Origin: Streptomyces sp. HUAS MG91
GTDB lineage: Bacteria; Actinomycetota; Actinomycetes; Streptomycetales; Streptomycetaceae
NCBI RefSeq assembly: GCF_040529335.1
Contig: NZ_CP159534.1
Coordinates: 7,688,001 to 7,752,000 of the forward strand
Reading direction: 5' to 3'
Length of the DNA: 64,000 nucleotides
The position numbers and the translations under genes were made by a program. Of this stretch, positions 27,419-36,215 are shown piece by piece; the stretch's first letter is position 1; every line of letters begins with the position of its first letter. The notes below the pieces were generated by a model. That model made no database searches, was not told where the DNA came from, and saw only the letters and a list, made by a program, of their open reading frames with translations.

Positions 27419-28426
27419 TCAGGCGGGTGTCAGACGGGCGATCCGGGCCAGCCGCCGGTACGACTCCAGCAGGCCCTCACGGTCGTACGTACTGGTCGTC
27501 ACCAGCACCTCCTGCGCCCCGCTCTCCTTGATCACCGACTCCAGCTCGTCGGCGACCTGCGCTTCCGTGCCCGCGATGTGCCCGCGCAGCCCCGCCTCGT
27601 AGAACTCGCGCTCCCTCGCGGTCAGCTCCAGGGACGCCACCCGCTCGGCGGGCGGCAGCGGCGGGAACGTGCCGTGCGTGCGCGAGTGCGCCATCGACCA
27701 CGCCTCCGGGATCAGCAGGCGGCGGGCCTCCGGCTCGCTGCCCGCGACCGCGACCGTCCCGGAGATCACCACGTACGGCTCCGCCGCCCAGGCGGAGGGG
27801 CGGAACTCGGCGCGGTAGCGGTCGATGCCGCGCAGCATCTTCTCCCGGCTCCGCAGGTCACCGATGACCATGGGCAGGCCCGCGCGGGCCGCGATCGAGG
27901 CCCCCTCGCCCATCGCCAGGACGAACGGCGGCACGGTCAGCCCCTCGGACGGGCGGGCGTGGGCGCGCGTCGCCGACGTGCCGGTGAAGAACGCGAGCAG
28001 TTCGTCGAGCTGGCCCGCGAAGTCGTCGGCGACGTCCTTGTCCCGGCCGAGCGCCCGGCGCACCCCGTCCGTGAACCCGACCGACCGGCCCAGGCCCATG
28101 TCGATCCGGCCCGGGAACAGCGACTCCAGGACCCCGAACTGCTCGGCCACCACCAGCGGCTGATGGTTGGGCAGCATCACGCCGCCGGTGCCGACGCGCA
28201 GCCTGCGGGTGGCCCCCGCGACGGCGGCCGCCAGCACCGTCGGAGCCGAACCGGCGACCCCGGGCACCCCGTGGTGTTCGCTGACCCAGAACCGGTGATA
28301 GCCGAGCCGCTCCAGGTCCTGGGCGAGGGCGACGGTGTCGCGCAGCGCGTCGGGTCCCGAGTGGCCCTCGCGGGTGCGGGAGCGGTCCAGGACGGAGAAG
28401 CGGGTCGTTTCGATCACGGTGGTCAC
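27419..28426 (-). CDS. LLM-class flavin-dependent oxidoreductase
   Basis: This protein of about 335 residues is of the luciferase-like monooxygenase family, with bacterial-luciferase barrel elements SVLDRS, LERLGYHRFWVSEHHGVPG, VGTGGVMLPNHQPLVVAEQFG and LFPGRIDMGLGRS. It would use FMN or F420; the HHG-x-P and GGVMLPNHQP features are common to both, so the cofactor cannot be decided here. The start is uncertain: GTG at 28426 gives a normal-length protein, with another GTG at 28450; neither has a strong ribosome-binding site. It is divergent from the HAD gene and convergent with the esterase. Confidence 0.85.
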   Translation of the reverse strand: MTTVIETTRFSVLDRSRTREGHSGPDALRDTVALAQDLERLGYHRFWVSEHHGVPGVAGSAPTVLAAAVAGATRRLRVGTGGVMLPNHQPLVVAEQFGVLESLFPGRIDMGLGRSVGFTDGVRRALGRDKDVADDFAGQLDELLAFFTGTSATRAHARPSEGLTVPPFVLAMGEGASIAARAGLPMVIGDLRSREKMLRGIDRYRAEFRPSAWAAEPYVVISGTVAVAGSEPEARRLLIPEAWSMAHSRTHGTFPPLPPAERVASLELTAREREFYEAGLRGHIAGTEAQVADELESVIKESGAQEVLVTTSTYDREGLLESYRRLARIARLTPA

Positions 28427-28479
28427 GTTCTGTTCAACGTACTGAGCCACCGGAGATTCCCGGCAATAGGCTGAAACCC

Positions 28480-28968
28480 ATGACCTCCGACAAGAAGCCG
28501 CTGGCCGTGTTCGATCTCGACGGAACGCTTGCCGACACCGCGCACCGGCAGCGGTTCCTGGAGCGCAGGCCGCGGGACTGGGACGGCTTCTTCGGCTTGG
28601 CCCCGCACGATCCTCCCCTGTCGGAGGGGGTCGCCCTGGCGCGGGAGAGCGCCGAGGAGTGCGAGGTCGTGTACCTGACCGGGCGGCCCGAGCGGTGCCG
28701 GGCCGACACCGTGGCCTGGCTCGCCGCGCAGGGGCTGCCCGACGGGACGCTGCACATGCGCCGCGACGACGACCGCAGGCCCGCCCGGCGTACGAAGCTG
28801 GAGATCCTGCGGCGCATGGCACGCGGCCGCACCGTCCGGATGCTCGTCGACGACGACGAACTGGTCTGCGACGAGGCGGAGCGGGCCGGATTCACCGTCG
28901 TACGGGCCCGCTGGGCGAGCGCGTCGACGGCCCTGAAGGACGCGCAGGAGCGCGAGGGCCGTACCTGA
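28480..28968 (+). CDS. HAD-superfamily phosphatase (polynucleotide kinase-phosphatase-like)
   Basis: This 162-residue soluble hydrolase has motif I VFDLDGTLADT (nucleophile and acid/base Asp), motif II YLTGRPERCRADTVAWL, a basic RRTKLEILRRM segment (motif III lysine) and motif IV LVDDDELVCDEAE. The absence of a large cap and the TGRPE motif resemble the phosphatase domain of T4-type polynucleotide kinase and similar small 5'/3' nucleotidases. The neighbouring LLM oxidoreductase is divergent and dodecin is convergent, so genomic context gives no substrate. All HAD catalytic positions appear present. Confidence 0.85.
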   Translation: MTSDKKPLAVFDLDGTLADTAHRQRFLERRPRDWDGFFGLAPHDPPLSEGVALARESAEECEVVYLTGRPERCRADTVAWLAAQGLPDGTLHMRRDDDRRPARRTKLEILRRMARGRTVRMLVDDDELVCDEAERAGFTVVRARWASASTALKDAQEREGRT

Positions 28969-28989
28969 CAGCGGGGACGGCAGGCCCGC

Positions 28990-29205
28990 TCAGTCGCCGT
29001 CCTCGAGCCGGAAACCCACCTTCAGACCCACCTGGTAGTGCTCGACCTCCCCGTCCACGATCTGGCCCCTGACCTGCGTCACCTCGAACCAGTCCAGGTT
29101 GCGCAGGGTCTGCGAGGCACGGCTGATGCCATTGCGGATCGCCTGGTCGATCCCCTCGTGGGAGGTGCCGACGATCTCCGTGACGCGGTACGTGTGGTTC
29201 GACAT
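28990..29205 (-). CDS. Dodecin (flavin-binding storage protein)
   Basis: This 71-residue protein matches the dodecin family throughout: HTYRVTEIVGTSHEGIDQAI, NGISRASQTLRNLDWFEVTQ and a C-terminal HYQVGLKVGFRLE strand. The central tryptophan in LDWFEV stacks on the flavin isoalloxazine ring. Dodecins assemble as hollow dodecamers that bind riboflavin, FMN or FAD, buffering free flavin. The ATG at 29205 gives a typical length; the frame to 29313 lacks family similarity. It is a single gene divergent from a solute-binding protein. Confidence 0.93.
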   Translation of the reverse strand: MSNHTYRVTEIVGTSHEGIDQAIRNGISRASQTLRNLDWFEVTQVRGQIVDGEVEHYQVGLKVGFRLEDGD

Positions 29206-29384
29206 GGTTCCACCGTGCCCCACCCCGCCGACTTCCGCGAGGGAGCAGGTGTTCGACTTACTTCCCGGTAACTCTTGACCTCGGCAAAGGTCCATACCAA
29301 AATCCAGCCACACCCGTGCGAGCGTCGCGCTCGTCCCCCCACGTCGGGCCGAACCTCCCTGTCCGCAGGCAGAAAGTGACCCAC

Positions 29385-30668
29385 GTGATCTCCCGCCGTG
29401 CCGTGCTGTCCTCCGGTCTCCTCGTCGCCGCGTCCGGCCTGCTGACGACGGCGTGCAATGTGCTGCCGGGCGGTGACGCGGGACGGACCACCATCACCGT
29501 GTGGCTCATGCAGGGCAGCGCGTCGGACGCCTTCATCGACCGGTTCACCAAGGAGTTCGAGGCCGAGCACGGCGATCTGCGGCTCGATGTCCGGATCCAG
29601 GAGTGGACCGGCATCGGCGCGAAGGTCACCAAGGCGCTCGCCGTCAAGGGCGGGGGCTCCGGCGTCCCCGACGTCATCGAGGTCGGCAACACCCAGGTCC
29701 CCGGATACGCCGACGGGGACGGGCTCCTGGAGCTCTCCCTGGAGTCCGCGCGCGACCTCGGCATGGACGACTGGCTGCCCGGCCTCGCCGAGCCCGGCGC
29801 CGACAACGGCCGCCAGTTCGGGATCCCCTGGTACGCCGCCAACCGCGTCGTCATCTACAACACGTCCCTCTTCGACGCGGCCGGCATCAAGAAGCCGCCG
29901 AAGACCCGTGACGAGTGGCTCGACATGACGCGCCGCCTCGACTCCGGCGGCACGCAGGGCATCTACCTCGCCGGGCAGGACTGGTACACGCTGTCGGGCT
30001 TCATCTGGGACGAGGGCGGCGAACTCGCCCACGAGTCGGCCGGCACCTGGACCGGCGCCCTCGACACCGACGCGGCCCTGCGCGGCATGGCCTTCTACGG
30101 GCAGCTCCAGGCGCTCGGCGACGGCCCCAAGGACGCCGACGAGGAGCACCCCTCGCAGGCCGACCGGTTCGCCGAGGGCGATGTCGCCCAGATCATCTCG
30201 GTGCCGGGCGCGGCCCAGCGCATCCTCCAGAAGAACCCGTCCCTGAAGAACAAGCTGGGCTTCTTCCCGATCCCGGGGAAGTCGGCGGGACGGGCGGGCG
30301 CCGTGTTCACCGGCGGCTCGGACCTCGTGATCCCCGCGCACACCGCCCACCGCTCGGGCGCGGTCGCGGTGGTGGAGGCCCTGGCCGGGAAGAAGTGGAA
30401 CACCGACCTGGCCAGGACCATGAACTACGTGCCGAACAAGACCACGCTCGCCGCCGCGGTGGCCGGTGAGCCCGGCGTCGCCGCGATGGCCGTGGGCGCC
30501 GCCCACGGCAAGGCGACCCCGGCCTCACCCCTCTGGGCGACCGTGGAGGCCGCCGACAACCCCATCAAGTCCTACATGTCCCGGGTACTGATGGGCGGCG
30601 ACCCCAAGACGGAGGCCAAGAAGGCGTCGAGGGAGATCACCAAGCGCCTGGACGACCGAGGGGAGTAG
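29385..30668 (+). CDS. ABC-transporter substrate-binding lipoprotein (sugar type), orphan
   Basis: This protein of about 427 residues is an extracellular solute-binding protein of the family 1 (sugar/oligosaccharide) fold. The N-terminus has a twin-arginine SRRAVLSSG and a lipobox in LLTTAC-N. Core motifs include TITVWLMQGSASDAF, VPDVIEVGNTQVPGYA and the ligand-facing WYAANRVVIYNTSLFDAAGI. No permease or ATPase gene is adjacent, since the neighbours are dodecin and the ergothioneine operon, so it probably shares membrane components encoded elsewhere or acts as a sensor. The GTG at 29385 is chosen; GTG at 29376 is also possible. The ligand cannot be assigned. Confidence 0.85.
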   Translation: MISRRAVLSSGLLVAASGLLTTACNVLPGGDAGRTTITVWLMQGSASDAFIDRFTKEFEAEHGDLRLDVRIQEWTGIGAKVTKALAVKGGGSGVPDVIEVGNTQVPGYADGDGLLELSLESARDLGMDDWLPGLAEPGADNGRQFGIPWYAANRVVIYNTSLFDAAGIKKPPKTRDEWLDMTRRLDSGGTQGIYLAGQDWYTLSGFIWDEGGELAHESAGTWTGALDTDAALRGMAFYGQLQALGDGPKDADEEHPSQADRFAEGDVAQIISVPGAAQRILQKNPSLKNKLGFFPIPGKSAGRAGAVFTGGSDLVIPAHTAHRSGAVAVVEALAGKKWNTDLARTMNYVPNKTTLAAAVAGEPGVAAMAVGAAHGKATPASPLWATVEAADNPIKSYMSRVLMGGDPKTEAKKASREITKRLDDRGE

Positions 30669-30674
30669 GCGAGC

Positions 30675-30720
30675 GCCCCGCCAGGGGCGCGGGGAACTGC
30701 GCGACCGGCCACGACGCACC
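30675..30720. repeat. Copy of dispersed GGGGCGCGGGGAACTGCGCG repeat
   Basis: The segment around 30681-30717 repeats, with few changes, the complement of 15742-15780 (the common core is CCAGGGGCGCGGGGAACTG followed by CGCG and CCGGCCACGACG). It lies in the 69-base gap between two convergent genes. Confidence 0.75.
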
Positions 30721-30737
30721 GCCACCCTGACGACTCC

Positions 30738-31712
30738 TCAGCCCCCGACAGTGCTGAGGGACAGCGCGAACCGCCCGGCGTCATCGGTCCACCAGTGCGT
30801 CAACTCCATCCCGGCGGAACGCAGTTCACCCGCGACCCCGCCCCGCCGGAACTTGGCGGACACCTCGGTCCGCACCTCCTCACCCGCCGCGAACTCGACG
30901 ACCAGATCCACCGCCGGAATCTTGACGACCTGCTTCCGGGCGGAGCGCAACCGCATCTCGATCCACTCCGCCCGGTCGTCCCACCGGGCGACGTGCGTGA
31001 AGGCGCCCGGATCGAAATCGGCGCCGAGCTCCCGGTTCATCACGGCCAGGACGTTCTTGTTGAACGCGGCCGTGACCCCGGCCGCGTCGTCGTACGCGGC
31101 GACCAGCTCCGCCTCGTCCTTGACCAGATCCGTACCGAGCAGGAAGAAGTCGCCGGGCGACAGCAGCCCGCGCACCGACGCGAGGAACTCCGCGCGCTCC
31201 TCGGGCAGCAGATTGCCGATCGTGCCCCCGAGGAACGCCACCAGCCGCGGCCCCGGCGTCGCGGGCAGCGCGAGATCGCGGGTGAAGTCGGCGACGAGCG
31301 CGTGGATGCCGAGCCCGGGCCGCTCGGCGAGCAGCGAGCGCGCCGCACCCCGCAGCGCGCTCTCGCTGACGTCCACCGGCACGTACGCCGCCAGCCCGGG
31401 CAGCGCGTCCAGCAGATGGCGGGTCTTGTCGGACGAGCCCGAGCCCAGCTCGACCAGCGTGAGCGCCCCGGTCGCCGCCGCGATCGCGGGCGAGCGGGCC
31501 AGCAGGATCTCCCGCTCGGCGCGGGTCGGGTAGTACTCGGGCAGCGTGGTGATCTCGTCGAACAGCTCGCTGCCGCGCGCGTCGTAGAACCACTTGGGCG
31601 GCAGCGTCTTGGGGGTGCGGGTCAGACCGTGCAGGACGTCGGCCCGCAGGGCCGCGTCGGTCGCGTCCACGGGCAGGGTGCGGGTGACGTCAAATGTGGG
31701 GTTCGTGGTCAC
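30738..31712 (-). CDS. egtD: L-histidine N-alpha-methyltransferase
   Basis: This 324-residue SAM-dependent enzyme trimethylates histidine to hercynine, the first step of ergothioneine synthesis. The family elements PPKWFYDARGSELFDEIT, LPEYYPTRAEREIL, VELGSGSSDKTRHLLDAL and FLGGTIGNLLPEE are present, as is the late ARKQVVKIPAVDL. The GTG start at 31712 overlaps the egtC stop (GTGA). It is the last gene of a compact egtABCD operon in which every junction overlaps. No egtE C-S lyase is present, which is usual in Streptomyces. Confidence 0.95.
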   Translation of the reverse strand: MTTNPTFDVTRTLPVDATDAALRADVLHGLTRTPKTLPPKWFYDARGSELFDEITTLPEYYPTRAEREILLARSPAIAAATGALTLVELGSGSSDKTRHLLDALPGLAAYVPVDVSESALRGAARSLLAERPGLGIHALVADFTRDLALPATPGPRLVAFLGGTIGNLLPEERAEFLASVRGLLSPGDFFLLGTDLVKDEAELVAAYDDAAGVTAAFNKNVLAVMNRELGADFDPGAFTHVARWDDRAEWIEMRLRSARKQVVKIPAVDLVVEFAAGEEVRTEVSAKFRRGGVAGELRSAGMELTHWWTDDAGRFALSLSTVGG

Positions 31713-32464
31713 TCGGCAGGCTCCTTGAGCGGGGTGAGCAGGACGTCGGTGCGGCTCGCGGCGAGCAGGGTGCGGTCGGGCACCTCGGTCCAGCGCGGAT
31801 CGTCGTCGTAGGGCTCGGAGGCGACGACGGTGCCGCCGCCGGGGTCCGCGAGGTACCACAGGGTGTCGCCCCAGGCCGTCGCGGCGATCGTCTCGCCGTT
31901 GGTGAGCAGGAGGTTCAGCCGGGCCGCGGGCTGCGCCGCGGCCACGTCGAGCACGGTGTCGGCCAGCGCCTGGGCGGGCTCGTCCCCGGTGCGCAGCCGG
32001 TGCAGGGCGAGCGCCCACAGGAACGCCGCGTCGCACCGCGCCTCCATCGACAGCAGGTCGGCGGCGGGCAGCGCGGGCACGAGCGACGCCAGCGACCCGG
32101 GCCAGCCCGGCACCGCCCCGTTGTGGCTGAACAGCCAGGGGCCCGCCGCGTACGGCGCCGCCGCGGCCTCCCCGTCGGCGCCCGCGAGCGTCGCGTCCCG
32201 TACGGCGGCCAGCAGTGCCCCGGAGCGGACGACCCGGGTCAGATCCGCGTACGAGGCATCGCCCCAGACCGGCCCGGAGCGGCGGTAGCGGGCGGGCACC
32301 GGGTCGCCGTCCGCGTACCAGCCCACGCCGAACCCGTCGGCGTTGACGGTGCCGTGCCGCTGTCTGCGCGGCGCCCAGGACTGCCGGAACAGACTGTGCG
32401 GCGGTGCGTTGAGCACCTCGCCGAGCGCCACCGGCGGTCCCAGGTAGGCGAGATGACGGCACAT
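31709..32464 (-). CDS. egtC: Gamma-glutamyl hercynylcysteine sulfoxide hydrolase
   Basis: This 251-residue class II glutamine amidotransferase-type hydrolase removes glutamate from gamma-glutamyl-hercynylcysteine sulfoxide. The N-terminal nucleophile Cys2 follows directly from MCRHLAYLG, with family motifs NADGFGVGWY, LAAVRDAT and FSHNGAVPGW. The ATG at 32464 shares one base with the egtB stop (TGATG), and its own stop overlaps egtD. Length and motifs agree with mycobacterial EgtC. Confidence 0.95.
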   Translation of the reverse strand: MCRHLAYLGPPVALGEVLNAPPHSLFRQSWAPRRQRHGTVNADGFGVGWYADGDPVPARYRRSGPVWGDASYADLTRVVRSGALLAAVRDATLAGADGEAAAAPYAAGPWLFSHNGAVPGWPGSLASLVPALPAADLLSMEARCDAAFLWALALHRLRTGDEPAQALADTVLDVAAAQPAARLNLLLTNGETIAATAWGDTLWYLADPGGGTVVASEPYDDDPRWTEVPDRTLLAASRTDVLLTPLKEPAE

Positions 32465-33828
32465 CAGGAACCGTCCTTCCGTGCCTGCGCGTCCCGCGCC
32501 GTGCGGAAGCCGGAGAAGATCTGGCGGCGCACCGGATAGTCCCAGTTGCGGAACGTGCCCCGGCACACCACCTGGTCCACCGCGAACGAGCCGCCGCGCA
32601 GCACCTTGTGGTCGGAGCCGAAGAACACCTCCGAGTACTCGCGGTACGGGTAGGCGGCGAAGCCGGGATAGGGCAGGAAGTCGCTGGACGTCCACTCCCA
32701 CACGTCGCCGATCAGCTGCCGCACCCCGAGCGGGGACTCGCCGAGCGGATAGCTGCCGGCCGGGGCCGGGCGCAGATGGCGCTGGCCCAGGTTCGCCCGC
32801 TCCGGCGTCGGATCGGCGTCGCCCCACGGGTAGCGCGTCGAGCGGCCCGTCGCCGGGTCGAAGCGGGCCGCCTTCTCCCACTCCTCCTCCGTCGGCAGCC
32901 GGCGCCCCGCCCAGCGGGCATAGGCGTCTGCCTCGTACCAGCTCACGTGCAGCACCGGCTCGTCGGGCGGTACCACCTCCGTCACGCCGAACCGCCGGCG
33001 CAGCCACTGGCCGCCCGCGTCGCGCCGCCAGAACAGCGGTGCCTCCAGGCCGTGGTCGCGCACCATGTCCCAGCCCGCCGGCGACCACCAGTCGGGCGTG
33101 CGGTAGCCGCCGTCCGCGATGAACTCCAGATACGAGCCGTTCGTCACCGGTGTCGTGTCGATGTGGAACGGCGGCACCAGACGGGTGTGCGCCGGGCGTT
33201 CGTTGTCCAGCGCCCAGGGCTCCGCCGACGTGCCCATCGTGAACGGGCCGCCGGGGACGAGCACTTCGGCCGGTCCGGAGAAGGGGCCGGTCAGAGGATC
33301 GGGGTCCGGCGCGGTCAACGCGGCCCCTCCGGTACGCAGTTGATGGGTGATCAGCATCGTCTCGTCGTGCTGCTGCTCGTGCTGGGCGATCATGCCGAAC
33401 GCGAAGCCCGACCGTGTCAGTCGCGCACCGCCCTCGACGTCGAAGGACGCGCCGGCCAGCACGTCCAGGGCCCGCCCGCGCACCTCCGCCGCATAGCCGC
33501 GGGCCTCCCGGGGCGCCAGCAGCGGCAGGCTCGGGCGCTCGGAGCGGGGATGCTCGAACGCGTCGTACAGCGGGTCGATCTCGGGCCGGATCGCCTCACG
33601 GCCGCCGACGGCCCGCAGCAGCCACTGCTCCTCCTGATTGCCGATGTGCGCGAGGTCCCACACCAGCGGAGACATCAACGGCGAGTGCTGCGCCGTCAGT
33701 TCGGGCTCCTCGACACAGCTCGTGAGCAGGGTCGTGCGCCGGCGTGCGGTCTCCAGGGCATCGACCGCGCGCCGCCTGAGGGCCTCGGGGTCCATGGCCC
33801 CGTTCTCCTGGTTCTCCCGACTGGTCAT
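32464..33828 (-). CDS. egtB: Hercynine oxygenase (non-haem iron sulfoxide synthase)
   Basis: This 454-residue iron enzyme joins gamma-glutamylcysteine to hercynine with oxygen, forming the C-S bond. The N-terminal DinB-like domain carries the metal-binding H-x-x-x-H-x-E-type motif in MIAQHEQQHDETML plus WDLAHIGNQEEQWLL. The C-terminal formylglycine-generating-enzyme fold contains VPGGPFTMGTS, VSWYEADAYARWAGRRLPTE, GDVWEWTSSDF and LRGGSFA. Use of gamma-glutamylcysteine fits the presence of egtA and egtC. The ATG at 33828 overlaps the egtA stop by four bases. Confidence 0.95.
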   Translation of the reverse strand: MTSRENQENGAMDPEALRRRAVDALETARRRTTLLTSCVEEPELTAQHSPLMSPLVWDLAHIGNQEEQWLLRAVGGREAIRPEIDPLYDAFEHPRSERPSLPLLAPREARGYAAEVRGRALDVLAGASFDVEGGARLTRSGFAFGMIAQHEQQHDETMLITHQLRTGGAALTAPDPDPLTGPFSGPAEVLVPGGPFTMGTSAEPWALDNERPAHTRLVPPFHIDTTPVTNGSYLEFIADGGYRTPDWWSPAGWDMVRDHGLEAPLFWRRDAGGQWLRRRFGVTEVVPPDEPVLHVSWYEADAYARWAGRRLPTEEEWEKAARFDPATGRSTRYPWGDADPTPERANLGQRHLRPAPAGSYPLGESPLGVRQLIGDVWEWTSSDFLPYPGFAAYPYREYSEVFFGSDHKVLRGGSFAVDQVVCRGTFRNWDYPVRRQIFSGFRTARDAQARKDGS

Positions 33829-35132
33829 GAGCGGACGGTCCTCCCCTGTGCGGATGCGGTGGCGGAGTCGCCGAGCAGATCGAGCACGTCGTCGGCGGGG
33901 CAGCGGCCACGCAGGACGTAGCGCTGGGTGAAGTCGGCGACGGCCCGGCACACCTCGGGGTCCGCGCCGATCCGGGGGAGCGCGTCGAGCGCCGCGGTGA
34001 AGCAGGCCGTGGCCGCCTCCCGCAGCTCCGGATCGGTGAGGGCGAGGCGGGCCGCGTCCTGCCACAGCGGATTGTGCGGCGCGGGCAGCGGCGCGGAACG
34101 CTCCGCCAGCCGTTTCACGGCCCGGTAGGCGGTCTCGGCGGCCTGCGGGTCGTCGAACAGGGCCGTCGTCACGGCGAGCGGGATCAGCCAGCCGTCGTCG
34201 CCGGGCTGGGCGTCGATCATGCGGAGTTCGAGGTGGCCGCGCGGGCGCACCGGCGGGAACAGCGTGGTCAGGTGGTAGTCGAGGTCCGACCGGGTCGGTG
34301 GCCGCGGGACGCCCGTGCGCACCCACTCGCGGAAGGTCAGCCGCTCGGGCACCTCCCACGGCCCGCTGTCCCGGCGCACACACATCACCGGCGCGTCGAG
34401 GACGTGCCGCGCCCACGCGGTGCGGGGCTCGGCGGCCGGGCCCGGGGCGCCGGAGCGTCCCGGGTCGATGCGCTCCCACAGAAGCTGCCGGGTGGAGCGC
34501 CAGCCGGTGGCCCGCCCGGACAGCATCGGAGAGTTGGCGAAGGCGGCCACCAGGACGGCGCCGAGCAGATGGGACAGCACCCAGCGCCTGCCGTGCCCCA
34601 GCGGGCCCGGTTCCTCGTACCCGGCGTCCAGGCACACCTGCACGGACGCCGACGAGCACATCATGGAGCGGCCGGCGGGACCGGCCCGGTCGAGGGACGC
34701 CTCCAGGGCGTCGTAGCGGGGTTCGCGCAGGACACGGCGGGGTGGCCGCCAGGGATCGGTGCCCTGGCCCGAGAGGACCAGCCCATGGTCACGGAGCACG
34801 GTGCGGACGGCGGTCAGATCGGCCCGCATGGCCGAGACGCATTCCGTCAGGGTGGCGGCGGGGAGCGAACTGAGCTCCAGCTGGCCGCCGGGTTCCACGG
34901 TGAGTGCCGAGCGCAGGGGCACGGCGCGCAGCGCGACATACGCCGCGTCGAGTCGTTCGGGAGGTAACGGGAGCCAGGGCGTCCCCTGCGGACGCGGCTC
35001 GTGGACGATCCATTCCAGCTCGACACCGACCGCGCGGGGCGGGCCGGTCTTGAAACAGATGCCCCGGATCAGGGCCTCCACCTCGGCCTCGGTGCGCAGC
35101 ACACCGGGGCTCGTACAGTCTGCCTCGCTCAT
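33825..35132 (-). CDS. egtA: Glutamate-cysteine ligase of ergothioneine biosynthesis
   Basis: This 435-residue ATP-dependent ligase of the GCS2 family makes gamma-glutamylcysteine as sulfur donor for EgtB. Motifs include VGVELEWIVHEP, VEPGGQLELSSLP, a SASVQVCLDAGYEEPG active-site strand and HLELRMIDAQPGDDGW. The ATG at 35132 is preceded by AGGAGG. It is the first gene of egtABCD, and its promoter lies in the 234-base gap shared with the divergent PARG-like gene. That gap holds a small CGGGC/GCCCG hairpin (35215-35227) but no SigR-type promoter that I could see. Confidence 0.94.
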   Translation of the reverse strand: MSEADCTSPGVLRTEAEVEALIRGICFKTGPPRAVGVELEWIVHEPRPQGTPWLPLPPERLDAAYVALRAVPLRSALTVEPGGQLELSSLPAATLTECVSAMRADLTAVRTVLRDHGLVLSGQGTDPWRPPRRVLREPRYDALEASLDRAGPAGRSMMCSSASVQVCLDAGYEEPGPLGHGRRWVLSHLLGAVLVAAFANSPMLSGRATGWRSTRQLLWERIDPGRSGAPGPAAEPRTAWARHVLDAPVMCVRRDSGPWEVPERLTFREWVRTGVPRPPTRSDLDYHLTTLFPPVRPRGHLELRMIDAQPGDDGWLIPLAVTTALFDDPQAAETAYRAVKRLAERSAPLPAPHNPLWQDAARLALTDPELREAATACFTAALDALPRIGADPEVCRAVADFTQRYVLRGRCPADDVLDLLGDSATASAQGRTVRS

Positions 35133-35366
35133 ACCGGGATTCCTCCTGGTCCTCACCCGTCCCATGGTCCCCGGTCGGGGGCATGGCGTCGATTCGGCCC
35201 GGGTCGGGCCTTTTCGGGCAACGCCCGTATACCCAAGACGCTCGTTGGGAATCGCACAAGGGTGCGTCCGGGGGTGAGGGCGCCTCGACCGCCCCGGAGA
35301 AAACCTGTTGTCCGCCGGGTCACCGAGCGCACACGATGGGTTCATGAGAACGACGGGGGAGCGCGC

Positions 35367-36215
35367 GTGAGCGCCCGGCTGCGGGAGCTCGCGCAGCGCA
35401 CGGAGGAGATCGTCGCCACGGGGGAGTACGTCACGGGGGACGGGCGCACGATCCACCTCGCCGACGCGGTGGCACGGGCCCGGGAAGGGACCGGCGTGTA
35501 CGGTCCCGGCCCGGTGGCCGTGCCGCCCGCGCCGGTCGTGGCGGCGCCGACGGTCGAGGTCACGGGGGAGAGCAGCCTCGACGCGGCGCGCCGGATGACG
35601 GGGGAGCGGGCGGAGCGGATCGCGGTGCTGAACTTCGCGTCCGCCCGCAACCCCGGCGGCGGCTACCTGAACGGGGCACAGGCCCAGGAGGAGGCCGTCT
35701 GCCGCGCCTCGGCGCTCTACACCTGCCTGCTCGAAGCGCCGGAGTTCTACGACCACCACCGGGCCGACCGGGACGTCTTCTACACCGACCGGGTGATCCA
35801 CAGCCCCGGCGTGCCCGTGTTCAGGGACGACCGCGGCCGGCTCCTCGACGAGCCCTTCCAGGTGGGCTTCCTGACCTCACCCGCGCCGAACGCCGGAGTG
35901 ATCGCGAGCCGCACCCCCGAGCGGGTCGGCCGGATCCCCGCCGCCCTGGCGAGCCGCGCCGAGCGCGTCCTGGAGGTCGCGGCCCTGCACGGCTACCGGC
36001 GCCTCGTGCTCGGCGCGTGGGGCTGCGGCGTCTTCCGCAACGACCCCGAGCAGGTCGCGCGGGCCTTCGCGGACCTGCTGGAAGGCCGCTTCCACGGCCG
36101 CTTCGAGCAGGTCGTCTTCGCGGTCCTCGACCGCACGAAGGACGCGGCGACCCGCTCGGCGTTCGAGCGGGTCCTCACCGGCCCCCGGCAGCAGGCCGCT
36201 CAGCGCCAGCCGTAG
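35367..36215 (+). CDS. TIGR02452-type protein, microbial poly(ADP-ribose) glycohydrolase fold
   Basis: This 282-residue macrodomain-like protein has an N-terminal helical part (LRELAQRTEEIVATGEYV), then the family signature VLNFASARNPGGGYLNGAQAQEEAVCRASALY, equivalent to the GGG-x(6-8)-QEE catalytic signature of PARG, and YTDRVIHSPGVPVFRDD. Late glycine-rich LVLGAWGCGVFRNDPEQVA completes the ADP-ribose pocket. It should remove or process ADP-ribose from proteins, nucleic acids or free metabolites. GGGGGAG precedes the GTG at 35367. It ends inside the convergent PemK-like gene (16-base overlap). Confidence 0.88.
   Translation: MSARLRELAQRTEEIVATGEYVTGDGRTIHLADAVARAREGTGVYGPGPVAVPPAPVVAAPTVEVTGESSLDAARRMTGERAERIAVLNFASARNPGGGYLNGAQAQEEAVCRASALYTCLLEAPEFYDHHRADRDVFYTDRVIHSPGVPVFRDDRGRLLDEPFQVGFLTSPAPNAGVIASRTPERVGRIPAALASRAERVLEVAALHGYRRLVLGAWGCGVFRNDPEQVARAFADLLEGRFHGRFEQVVFAVLDRTKDAATRSAFERVLTGPRQQAAQRQP

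Noticed and set aside
35133..35366. Possible SigR promoter for the ergothioneine operon
   Set aside because: GGGAAT occurs on the plus strand near 35247 but no GTT follows at 18 bases and the direction does not fit egtA.
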